Below are positions 26,577 to 35,170 of a stretch of DNA of 64,000 bases, piece after piece (within the stretch, counting starts at the first letter, position 1; every line of letters starts with the position of its first letter). The position numbers and the translations under genes are program-made. The notes beneath the pieces were generated by a model that was not told the DNA's origin, ran no database searches, and was given only the letters and a program-made list of their open reading frames with translations. Origin of the DNA: CBDFFW01 sp965246945 (lineage in GTDB: Bacteria > Pseudomonadota > Alphaproteobacteria > UBA11073); NCBI GenBank assembly GCA_965246945.1, contig CBDFFW010000001.1:1488001-1552000 (forward strand), given 5' to 3'.

Positions 26577-28955
26577 ATGAAATTCACGCTTTCCTGGTTG
26601 AAAGAGCATTTAGAAACCACGGCCGATTTAGCCGCAATTGCCGATACCCTTAACCGCATCGGTTTGGAGGTTGAGGAAATTAGCGATAAGGCTGAGGAGT
26701 TGAACGGCTTTAAAGTGGTAGAAGTGCGCATTGCGGTGCAGCATCCGGATGCTGAACGTTTAAAAGTGACCACTGTTTTTGATGGCATTGCTGAATATCA
26801 GGTGGTATGCGGTGCACCCAATTGCCGCGCGGGCATGAAAACAATTTTAGCACCGGTGGGTGCCATTATGCCAGGCAATGGCATGGTTTTGAAACAAGCC
26901 AAAATGCGCGGCCAGGCCAGCAATGGCATGCTATGCGCTTACGGCGAATTGGGTATTACTGGCGAAGATAGCGGGATTATTGATCTGCCGGCCGCTACAC
27001 CCATTGGCCAGCCAGCCGCTGAAGCGCTGGGCATCACCGACCCCATTATTGAAATTGGCCTCACCCCTAATCGCGGCGATTGCGCCGGTATTCGCGGGAT
27101 TGCGCGGGATTTGGCGGCCGCTGGTTTAGGTAGTTTGAAACCCCTGTCTATGCCAATCATTACCGGTAAATTCAAATCACCACTGCAAATTCAAATGGAG
27201 GCGCCGGATTTATGCCCGTTTTTCGCGGGCCGTTATATTCGCGGTGTAAAAAATGGGCCATCTCCCGCTTGGCTGCATCAGCGTATGGAAGCGATTGGTC
27301 AGAGGTCTATTTCGGCTTTGGTAGATATCACCAATTATTTTACCTTCGCGCATAACCGCCCAATGCATGTTTTTGATGCGGATAAAATTCATGGCGATGC
27401 CATTATCGTGCGCCAGGCCAAGGCTGGTGAAACCGTTACGGCGCTGAATAACAAAGAATACACGCTGGATGATAGCATGCTGGTGCTGGCTGACCGCGAT
27501 GGCGCAGATGCTATTGCTGGTATTATGGGTGGTCTGCGGGTTTCTAGCGATGAAAACACCACCAATATGTTTTTGGAAGTGGCGCTGTGGGATCCCATTA
27601 ATATCGCGCGCACTGGCCGCGCCTTGGGTATTAATAGCGATGCCCGTTACCGCTTTGAACGCGGCGTTGATCCCGCCTTTACCGTGCCGGCTGTTGAACT
27701 TGCCACCCAAATGATTATGGAAATTTGTGGTGGTGAGGCGAGCGAATTGGTTTTAGCAGGCACCGAACCCAATGTTACCCGTAGTTATCATTTACAAACA
27801 AATCGTGTTGAAACTTTGGGTGGTTTATCATTGCCAGCCGAACGGCAAATCAAAATTTTGACTGCGCTGGGTTTCGCCGTAAAAGCTGTTGCTGATGATT
27901 TAGCAGTCAATGTGCCAAGCTGGCGTAGCGATATTCAAGGCGAAGCCGATTTGGTTGAGGAGATCCTGCGTATTCATGGTTTCGATCATGTGCCGGCCTT
28001 ATTGCCGAGCAAAGCACCGGCTAGTCTCCAATCACTTAATCCGGTCCATGATTTTCAACAAAGTTTAAGCGCAGTGGCCATCAGCTGCGGTTATGCGGAT
28101 GTGGTCACTTGGTCATTTGTGCCGCAGGCGCAGGCTGAATTGTTTGGCGGCGGCGCTGCACCCATGCAACTAACCAATCCAATCAGCGTGGAAATGGGCA
28201 CCATGCGGCCATCCATTATTCCAAGCCTGCTGCAGGCCGCCCAGCGAAATGCCAATATGGGTTTTACGGATCTGGCTTTGTGCGAAATTGGCCCGATTTT
28301 CCAAAGCGTTTCCCCTGAAGCGCAGCCCGTTTGCCTAACCATGCTGCGGGCTGGCAATACACCGCGGCATTGGCAGCAACCGGCCAAGCCTGTTGATTTT
28401 CAGATTATCAAAGCGGATTTATGGGCGGTGTTAAGTGCCGCTGGCCTAAACCCCGATACGCTGCCAATCAGCCGTGATGTTCCTAGCTATTATCACCCAG
28501 GCCAAGCACTCGCGCTATCTTTAGGCAAAAAAGTCATCGCGTATGCCGGTGTGCTGCACCCGCAGATTAAACAAATTTTTGATTACCCGCATGCGGTGGT
28601 CGCCGCTGAAATATTTGTGCAAAACCTGCCATTACCGAAAAATCATACGGTTAAACCAGCGCCAATATTGTCCCCTTTTCAGCCGGTGCAGCGGGATTTG
28701 GCTTTGCTGGTGACCAATGATATGGAGGCTGGCGCGCTGCGTAAAACATTACTGAATGCCGAGCAAAAATTTGTCACGGCGGTCGATTTATTTGATGTTT
28801 ATGCTGGCGACAAACTGCCAGCGGGGCAAAAATCATTGGCTTTTGCCATCACTTTGCAGCCACAGCAACAAACGTTAACCGATGTTGAGATTGCAACAAT
28901 TATTGATAAATTGATTGCGGCGGCGGCTAAGCATGGTGCCGCACTACGCCGTTAA
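26577..28955 (+). CDS. pheT: Phenylalanine-tRNA ligase beta subunit PheT
   Basis: Beta subunit with the editing site for Tyr-tRNA-Phe. Domains in order: an EMAP-like tRNA-binding OB fold (about 40-150, with VVCGAPNCRAGMK), the B3/B4 editing domain (about 200-400, with ALVDITNYFTFAHNRPMHVFD), B5 (about 400-475), the inactive synthetase-like core, and the anticodon-binding FDX domain (about 700-792, with SPFQPVQRDLALLV). Length 792 is normal. It is unusual that pheS lies about 20.6 kb upstream and not directly before it. Confidence 0.96.
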   Translation: MKFTLSWLKEHLETTADLAAIADTLNRIGLEVEEISDKAEELNGFKVVEVRIAVQHPDAERLKVTTVFDGIAEYQVVCGAPNCRAGMKTILAPVGAIMPGNGMVLKQAKMRGQASNGMLCAYGELGITGEDSGIIDLPAATPIGQPAAEALGITDPIIEIGLTPNRGDCAGIRGIARDLAAAGLGSLKPLSMPIITGKFKSPLQIQMEAPDLCPFFAGRYIRGVKNGPSPAWLHQRMEAIGQRSISALVDITNYFTFAHNRPMHVFDADKIHGDAIIVRQAKAGETVTALNNKEYTLDDSMLVLADRDGADAIAGIMGGLRVSSDENTTNMFLEVALWDPINIARTGRALGINSDARYRFERGVDPAFTVPAVELATQMIMEICGGEASELVLAGTEPNVTRSYHLQTNRVETLGGLSLPAERQIKILTALGFAVKAVADDLAVNVPSWRSDIQGEADLVEEILRIHGFDHVPALLPSKAPASLQSLNPVHDFQQSLSAVAISCGYADVVTWSFVPQAQAELFGGGAAPMQLTNPISVEMGTMRPSIIPSLLQAAQRNANMGFTDLALCEIGPIFQSVSPEAQPVCLTMLRAGNTPRHWQQPAKPVDFQIIKADLWAVLSAAGLNPDTLPISRDVPSYYHPGQALALSLGKKVIAYAGVLHPQIKQIFDYPHAVVAAEIFVQNLPLPKNHTVKPAPILSPFQPVQRDLALLVTNDMEAGALRKTLLNAEQKFVTAVDLFDVYAGDKLPAGQKSLAFAITLQPQQQTLTDVEIATIIDKLIAAAAKHGAALRR

Positions 28956-29027
28956 GGATTGTTCATCATTCGTTAAGGATTAGGGGTTATCCTGATAGAT
29001 GCGGTTGATAGGTCCGCGCCTTGCGTC

Positions 29028-29444
29028 ATGCTCACACGTCTTTTCCTGACATTTTTATTACTTGGTTTGCTTGGCACTGCCGCGCAAGCCAGTGAGGAAG
29101 CGCAAGCTTCTGACAAAGATAAAGGCCCGCAATATGTCAAAATCTCGCCAATCATTCTCCCATTGGTGGGCGAGCAAGGGGTTGAGCAAATTATCAGCCT
29201 AGTGGTAGCTATTGAAGTGCCGGACCGCCAAACTGCTGATAAAGTGATTGTGTTATCCCCGCGTTTAAACGATGCCTATTTAACTGATTTATACGGCTCG
29301 ATTGACCGCCGTGATGCCTTTCATAATGGCCTGGTCGATGTTCGCCGGATCAAAGACCGCATCGAAAAAGCCAGTATTCGCATCCTTGGCCAGGAGCATG
29401 TAAAAAGCGTGCTGGTGCAAGCGGTGATGCAGCGCCCGGCATAA
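29028..29444 (+). CDS. FliL-like exported protein
   Basis: A 138-residue protein with an N-terminal hydrophobic segment (FLTFLLLGLLGTAAQAS, possibly cleaved) and a domain like the FliL C-terminal one: YVKISPIILPLVGEQGVEQI, VVAIEVPDRQTADKVIVLSP, RLNDAYLTDLYG, then KDRIEKASIRILGQEHVKSV. FliL binds the flagellar stator; this variant has a cleavable-looking signal instead of a membrane anchor, so it may differ in job. It precedes mrp by 48 nt. With fliX it suggests a flagellated cell. Confidence 0.6.
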   Translation: MLTRLFLTFLLLGLLGTAAQASEEAQASDKDKGPQYVKISPIILPLVGEQGVEQIISLVVAIEVPDRQTADKVIVLSPRLNDAYLTDLYGSIDRRDAFHNGLVDVRRIKDRIEKASIRILGQEHVKSVLVQAVMQRPA

Positions 29445-29492
29445 CCAGCCTAAACTTGTGATTTTTGCTATATAACAGCATTAATCACATTT

Positions 29493-30554
29493 ATGGATGT
29501 GATCGAAAAATTCACGGCGCAACTGGCAAAACTGGTTTTGGCTGATGGCCAAATAATTGATGCGCGGCCAATGGTGCAAAGTGCCGAATTTAAAGACAAG
29601 CAGCTGATTATTATATTACAAGGCGTTGTCAAACCCAATGATACCATGCAGGTCAATCATTTAGAAAACATCCGCCAAGCTGTTGAAAAACAAGCCAAGA
29701 AAATGAGCGGTGTTAAAGCGGTACAGGTTATTTTAACAGCCGAACGCGAACAACCGACTAAAGGTCGTGGCCCTAATCCCTGGGCTGAAAAAATTACGCC
29801 ACTTGATGTTAAACATATTATTGCCATTGCCAGCGGCAAAGGTGGTGTGGGTAAATCTACCGTTACGGCGCAATTAGCGTTTGCCCTACAGCGCGCTGGT
29901 TACCGCGTTGGCGTGTGCGATGCCGATATTTATGGCCCATCCCAAATCCGCATGCTGCAGGTCGGCGGGCAAAAACCCGAAGTGGTGGATGGCAAATTGC
30001 AACCGCTCGAAAATAATGGTATAAAAATTATATCGATGGGTGCGTTGGTTCCCGAAGGTGATGCCCTGATCTGGCGCGGACCAATGGTCCAAACCGCTAT
30101 TACGCAATTGCTGCGCGATGTGCATTGGGGACCGTTGGATTACCTGTTGATCGATTTGCCGCCTGGGACTGGCGATGCGCAATTAACTTTGGTACAAAAA
30201 GTGGCATTGACCGGCGCGGTAATTGTGTCGACCCCGCAAGACATCGCCTTGCTCGATGCGCGGCGCGCGATTGCGATGTTTCAAAAGGTCGATGTGCCGA
30301 TCTTAGGTATTATCGAAAATATGAGTTACTTTTGCTGCCCCAACTGTAATTACCGCAGTGAAATATTCGCCCATGGCGGCGCACGGGCGGAAGCTGAAAA
30401 ACTGCAAGTGCCATTCCTTGGCGAAATTCCACTTACCTTAGCAATTCGTGCAGCGAGCGACCAAGGACAAGCATATATTGAGAATACCGTTTATGATGAC
30501 ATCGCCAATCAGCTACAAATTACGGCTACCTCTCCCCTTGCGGGCCAATTCTGA
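29493..30554 (+). CDS. mrp: Iron-sulfur cluster carrier protein Mrp/ApbC
   Basis: P-loop ATPase that carries and delivers Fe-S clusters. An N-terminal MIP18-like domain (about 1-90) precedes the deviant Walker A GKGGVGKST (about 115). The cluster motif CCPNC lies in ENMSYFCCPNCNYRSEIF. Other parts are CDADIYGPSQ and LIDLPPGTGDAQLTL. The last codons (TSPLAGQF and the stop) lie inside a long inverted repeat, so the repeat has set the end of this protein. Length 353 is normal. Confidence 0.93.
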   Translation: MDVIEKFTAQLAKLVLADGQIIDARPMVQSAEFKDKQLIIILQGVVKPNDTMQVNHLENIRQAVEKQAKKMSGVKAVQVILTAEREQPTKGRGPNPWAEKITPLDVKHIIAIASGKGGVGKSTVTAQLAFALQRAGYRVGVCDADIYGPSQIRMLQVGGQKPEVVDGKLQPLENNGIKIISMGALVPEGDALIWRGPMVQTAITQLLRDVHWGPLDYLLIDLPPGTGDAQLTLVQKVALTGAVIVSTPQDIALLDARRAIAMFQKVDVPILGIIENMSYFCCPNCNYRSEIFAHGGARAEAEKLQVPFLGEIPLTLAIRAASDQGQAYIENTVYDDIANQLQITATSPLAGQF

Positions 30555-30711
30555 AAAGAAGGGTAATTTTTCTTAGTGAGCCAACGGCGAATTTTAGAAA
30601 ATGGGTGAGGGGTTGTGACACCGTCGGTTCTTACCCCTCACCAAGTTTTTCTAAACTCACTGCGTTCATTAAGAAAAACTGTCCTCTCCCGCAAGGAGAG
30701 AGGGAGCTACC
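30524..30711. repeat. Long inverted-repeat element, family B, copy 1
   Basis: About 188 bp with arms of roughly 70 nt. The left end is GGCTACCTCTCCCCTTGCGG; the right end reads on the other strand GGTAGCTCCCTCTCTCCTTG. Inside, both arms carry versions of TTTTTCTTAATGAACGC and GTTTAGAAAAA and close with GGTGAGGGGT. It begins inside the mrp 3' end and reaches to 10 nt before the ilvC 3' end, so it may fold into one long hairpin that stops both convergent transcripts. A second copy is at 37225-37401 and a solo end at 50025-50045. Confidence 0.85.
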
Positions 30712-30721
30712 GTGACATTTA

Positions 30722-31871
30722 CTAAGCGCGTTTTTTGCTGACTGCAGTTTTGCTTTTTGCCGAATTATTGGCTGGCACTTTATCTTTTTTAACAGCGGAA
30801 ATTTTTGCCATAGGCGCGTCTTTGCTTTGGGTGAGCATTGGGGTGCTAACACGGTCATTATTCAGCAATTTTTCTTTGCCGATCCATGGCATCATGTCGC
30901 GCAATTCTGTACCAATTTTTTCAACCTGATGCTCGGTTTCCAAACGGCGCGTGGTTTTGAATTGCACACCGCCCGTGCGGTATTCAGTCAACCATTCGCG
31001 TGCGAATTGACCAGTTTGAATTTCGCGCAAAACCTTTTTCATTTCCGCTTTGGTTTCATCGGTAATAATACGATTGCCGATTTTGTAATCGCCATATTCA
31101 GCTGTATTGGAAATGGAGGTCCGCATACCAGAAAGGCCACTTTGGTAAATCAAATCAACAATCAATTTTACTTCATGCACGCATTCGAAATACGCCATTT
31201 CAGGGGCATAACCAGCTTCAACCAAGGTTTCAAAACCGGCTTTAATTAGGGCAGATAGACCGCCGCATAAAACAGCTTGTTCACCGAATAAATCCGTTTC
31301 GCATTCCTCGCGGAAATTGGTTTCAATGATGCCAGAGCGGCCGCCACCAATGGCCGAAGCATAAGACAAAGCAATATCTTTGGCTTTGCCGTTGGCATCG
31401 TGATGCACGGCAATTAAGCATGGCACGCCACCACCGCGAACATAGGCATCCCGCACTAAATGGCCAGGACCTTTAGGTGCCATCATCACCACATTCACGT
31501 TTTCAGGTGGTTCGATCAAATGAAAATGAATATTGAAACCATGGGCGAAAGCCAAAAGTTTTGCCAGCTTTTAAGGCAGGTTCGATATCTTGCTTATAAA
31601 TATCAGCTTGTTGTTCATCGGGGGCCAATAACATAATCACATCGGCTTCAGCTACCGCGTCGCGCACTGCCATGACTTTTAAGCCCATGCTGCGTGCTTT
31701 GCCTACGCTATTCGATGATGGCCGCAAACCAACAATCACATTTTTAACGCCGCTATCTTTCAAATTATTGGCATGCGCCGCACCCTGGCTGCCATACCCA
31801 ATGATGGCCACGGTTTTATTTTTGATCAACTGTGCGTTGACATCTTTTTCGTAATAAACATGTAAGGACAT
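30722..31871 (-). pseudogene. ilvC: Ketol-acid reductoisomerase IlvC, frameshifted
   Basis: Second common enzyme of isoleucine-valine synthesis (class I, NADPH). The first 104 residues (31871 down to about 31558) are perfect IlvC: VAIIGYGSQGAAHANNLKDS, VGLRPSSNS. The frame then breaks at a T run (A run 31554-31557 on the plus strand); dropping one T restores AFAHGFNIHF and then APKGPGHLVRDAY, ETFKEE-like EECETDLFGEQAVLCGGLSA and the C-terminal knot domain. The C-terminal tail after SNTAEYGDYKIG and the following part is Lys-rich and low in complexity (KKDKVPANNSAKSKTAVSKK), longer than usual. Conservation of both parts suggests an error or very recent change. Confidence 0.88.
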
Positions 31872-31986
31872 ATAAAAACTCCAATTTCAATTTTATGGGT
31901 AAGAATGCGCTGGGAAACTGTAAACGAATATTTGATTTATTTTGCCATATTGCAGTTGGTTTTGATGATTAAAACAGTGCTGAAAG

Positions 31987-32021
31987 AAAAAGGGCTAAAC
32001 GGCAACCCGCTTAGCCCTTTT
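31987..32021 (-). terminator. Terminator after ftsZ
   Basis: On the minus strand AAAAGGGCTAA, a loop of about 12 nt, then TTAGCCCTTTT. It lies 24 nt after the ftsZ stop and is nearly symmetric. Confidence 0.8.
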
Positions 32022-32044
32022 ATCATCTGTGAGGCAAACGATGT

Positions 32045-34108
32045 TTAATTTGCCTGACGACGCAAAAAGGCTGGGATCTCAAGGAGATCTTCATCCGATT
32101 GGCTAAGTCGCGCTGGGCCAGTTGGCATTGGCGCGGTCGCACGCTGTGCCTGTTCCATTGGCTCGGCCAAGCCGCGCTGCTGTGGTTGCATCGCTTCCTG
32201 CGCCACTGCTGCCCCACTGGCACCAAACATATTACTGGTTGGAGAAGCACGACCATCACGCTGTGAAGTCGTATTTTGGCGCGTACTGTTATCGGCTGGT
32301 GCACGGCTGGGCTGCGGGGCAGCTTGGCCAACACTTTGTGCCGGTGCACGGTGACCGCCAAAATTGGTAACCCGTTCAAACAAAGATGGGCCACGCTTTT
32401 TGGCTTCTGTTTTACGCGGAGCTGCCGGACCTTCTGCCCCAAATTGAAACAAATCTTCATTCGTATCTGGGAAATTACCATTTATATTGGGAGCGCTATT
32501 TTGCTGCGCCACCAAAGGGGCAACAGCTAATGGGGCAGCTGGCACAAACTGAGTTGGCGATTCTTCCATGGGCGCAGTATGCCAAGGCGATGGCAAAGTG
32601 TTATCCGCCAATTCTGCCTGATTTTGGTTTTCTTCTTCAACTTCGGCATAACCCCATTCCGCCACTTCCATTTCAGGTTCTGCCAAGGCAGCAGATCCCT
32701 GTGTGGCATAGGTGGGTGAATTATTGCCGCCAGTGGTGCGCACAGCGGTGGTGCTTTTCGCAGCATTACTATCTATACCACGTGCCGATGTTATATTAAT
32801 GCCAACGACATTGCCGCTGGCGCCATGGTTTGCCACTGATTGGTTGCTTGATGGCTGGCTGTTATTGGCGGGCGCTGCATTAAAGCTGGTCGCCTGGGCC
32901 CGCAACGGCTGTTGAAAAGTCGCCGCCGCCTGTTGCTGCGCCGTTTTTGGCGGTGCGGCCGGCGGGTTATTGGCCGGTTGCTGTTGCTGATTATTAAACG
33001 CAGTACCGCGCTGTTGGCCGGCTTGCTGTGTAGCCGCTTGCGCAGCTGCTTGGGCAACGGCGGCTGACATATTCGCTGGCGGCGCTAAAGCACGTTGGCC
33101 GCTATTGTTACCAGAATTACCACCCGCACTGCGGCGCATGGATTCAATATCAATACCGGTGGCGACGACTGACACGCGCATGCGGCCAGACATGTTTTGG
33201 TCGAAAGTAGAACCGAAGATGATGTTGGCATCCGGATCGACTTCATCGCGGATTCTATTTGCGGCTTCATCAACTTCGAACAAGGTCATATCCATGCCGC
33301 CGGTAATATTGATTAGCACGCCGCGCGCGCCTTTCATCGAAACATCATCCAGAAGCGGATTAGAAATCGCAGCTTCAGCAGCATCAATCGCGCGGCGGCC
33401 GCCTTCGGCTTCACCCGTTCCCATCATCGCTTTGCCCATTTCGGACATGACGGCGCGGATATCGTTGAAATCCAGGTTAATTAGACCCGGCATCACCATC
33501 AAATCGGTGACGCCGCGCACGCCGGAATGGAGTACTTGATCGGCCATATTAAACGCATCGGCAAAAGTCGTATTTTCATTCGCGATGCGGAACAAATTCT
33601 GGTTCGGGATGACGATTAATGTATCGACATATTCCTGCAACGCTTCAATACCGGCTTCGGCCTGGCGCATGCGGTGGCTGCCTTCGAAATGGAATGGCTT
33701 GGTGACCACGCCGACCGTCAAAATCCCCTGCTCACGCGATGCGCGCGCAATCACTGGCGCTGCACCCGTACCGGTACCACCGCCCATACCAGCGGTGATG
33801 AAGACCATGTTTGAACCAGCCAACCGCTCCATCAACGGTTCGATCGCTTCTTCAGCGGCCGCGCGGCCCACATCGGCGCGGGCACCAGCACCTAAACCAC
33901 GGGTTATGTTTGGCCCCAATTGAATCTTATGCGCAGCCAGCGAATTTTGCAGCGCCTGCGCATCGGTATTACAGGTCAGAAATTCAACGCCTTCCAGATT
34001 GGCGCGGATCATATTATTCACTGCGTTCCCGCCAGCACCACCCACACCGATAACGGTAATTCTGGGTTTCAACTCTTCATGTTCACTTGGAATAGAAGGA
34101 TTAATCAT
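32045..34108 (-). CDS. ftsZ: Cell division GTPase FtsZ with very long linker
   Basis: Tubulin-like protein of the division ring. GTPase domain residues about 15-205 with the signature GGGTGTGAAP and VIGVGGAGGNAVNNM; the activation domain ends near residue 320 (VSVVATGID). It is followed by about 350 residues of disordered linker rich in Gln, Asn, Ala and Pro, and a conserved C-terminal peptide LEIPAFLRRQAN that binds partners such as FtsA. Total 687 residues from ATG 34108; common FtsZ is 380-400, and alphaproteobacteria reach 500-650. Start 34108 has CTGGAG about 10 nt upstream; 34153 is less likely. ftsA and ftsQ are not adjacent. Confidence 0.95.
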   Translation of the reverse strand: MINPSIPSEHEELKPRITVIGVGGAGGNAVNNMIRANLEGVEFLTCNTDAQALQNSLAAHKIQLGPNITRGLGAGARADVGRAAAEEAIEPLMERLAGSNMVFITAGMGGGTGTGAAPVIARASREQGILTVGVVTKPFHFEGSHRMRQAEAGIEALQEYVDTLIVIPNQNLFRIANENTTFADAFNMADQVLHSGVRGVTDLMVMPGLINLDFNDIRAVMSEMGKAMMGTGEAEGGRRAIDAAEAAISNPLLDDVSMKGARGVLINITGGMDMTLFEVDEAANRIRDEVDPDANIIFGSTFDQNMSGRMRVSVVATGIDIESMRRSAGGNSGNNSGQRALAPPANMSAAVAQAAAQAATQQAGQQRGTAFNNQQQQPANNPPAAPPKTAQQQAAATFQQPLRAQATSFNAAPANNSQPSSNQSVANHGASGNVVGINITSARGIDSNAAKSTTAVRTTGGNNSPTYATQGSAALAEPEMEVAEWGYAEVEEENQNQAELADNTLPSPWHTAPMEESPTQFVPAAPLAVAPLVAQQNSAPNINGNFPDTNEDLFQFGAEGPAAPRKTEAKKRGPSLFERVTNFGGHRAPAQSVGQAAPQPSRAPADNSTRQNTTSQRDGRASPTSNMFGASGAAVAQEAMQPQQRGLAEPMEQAQRATAPMPTGPARLSQSDEDLLEIPAFLRRQAN

Positions 34109-34153
34109 CGTTTTATGCTCCAGGGCGCTTATATTTGTCTGCGGGTATAACAC

Positions 34154-34618
34154 AGCTTGGCAGGTTTGACTAGCTTGTTTGTGGCCGATTCGAGTTGTGC
34201 TTACTAGAGCTAGTATGCAGAAAAATTGCGCCGTTGAAAGCGGCGATATTGCTATTTTCTGACATAAAACCAGTTGATTTTCTAATACGAAGCAGTTTGC
34301 TGCTTTAACTAATGAAAATGAACCTTACTTTCCTATTGCATCACTGATACCGGCCCGATAAGTTTTGGACAGTGCTGCGCAAAAAACGCGGCACCGGGGT
34401 GTGGAAACCTTGAAATAGAGCGGCAAAGTATCTGCCGTAAAATCGATACGCCTTTCGGCTTTGGCCGGAGGGCGGTGGCGCCTGAGCGCTCGCGCGTTCA
34501 GCTTTATGTCCAGGCTTTGCGGCTAAAGGCCGCTGCAGTCGTCTCTATACGATTTTCCAACCTCCGGCTACCAGAAAGGATTTTCTTTCTGGCGGCTTTC
34601 ATTTATAGGTTGAAAGCA
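34154..34618 (+). other. Gap with several hairpins ahead of a pilin-like gene
   Basis: No convincing gene in this 465-nt stretch. The half next to the pilin-like gene is GC-rich and holds several hairpins: CGGCA/TGCCG near 34422-34438, GCGGC/GCCGC at 34519-34533, and CCAGAAAG/CTTTCTGG at 34571-34592. No T-run follows the last one. It could be a structured 5' leader or a small RNA; no known riboswitch class matched (tested by eye for c-di-GMP-I, cobalamin, tmRNA, SRP RNA and RNase P). The left half is AT-rich and probably holds the ftsZ promoter. Confidence 0.3.
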
Positions 34619-35163
34619 ATGAGCAATTTAGTTGTCACTATTATTAGCATCGCATTAGGTGCAATTATGACTTTGTGGCAATTATTTTTCTAAGCCCAGC
34701 GGTGCAAAATTATATAGTCACTGTCGATGCTAACCGCATTATTAATGATTTCCAACAAATAACTGCCACAATCAATTTGATGAAGGCGCAAGGTTTGACG
34801 CTCCCCACAAGTGGAAATGTTACAAATAATGTGTTTGCCCAAATGAGTGGTCCGTTATCAGGACCTAAAGGCTCTTACACTGTTTTTGCTGAAACTGCAG
34901 GTACTAACCCTTTACGATACGTTATCCGATATGGTGTTGGTAATACTCATTCCAGTTCTTTTGGATCAGGTAACTATAATTATGATTTATGCCAAAAGAT
35001 CAGACAGCTGTCGCCCCAAATAAATCCAGGAACAGGTACATTAGTACAAAGTGGAACTAGCAGCGAAAATGAACCATTTAGTAATGGTGGCCGTACAGTT
35101 GCAGGTTTAAGTTGTTGGATTGAAGATCCAACTGCATTGGCACAAACTGTGATAGCTTGGTAG
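34619..35163 (+). pseudogene. Type IV pilin-like protein, frameshifted
   Basis: The first frame starts MSNLVVTIISIALGAIMT and then stops; adding one T at the run 34672-34674 continues it as FVAIIFLSPAVQNYIVTVDA and on to the stop at 35163. The restored protein (about 181 residues) has one N-terminal membrane helix, an alpha part (IINDFQQITATINLMKAQG) and a Ser/Gly-rich beta domain with two cysteines (YDLCQK and GLSCWI), which may form the D-region disulfide of type IVb pilins. No prepilin peptidase site is seen. The N-terminus matches two genes at 59794-60247. It converges with argF. Confidence 0.5.
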
Positions 35164-35170
35164 TTAATAA

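Noticed and set aside
34341..34618. The structured leader as a c-di-GMP-I riboswitch
   Set aside because: It has a CCTCCGG-like piece and hairpins, but not the conserved GEMM core or tetraloop arrangement.
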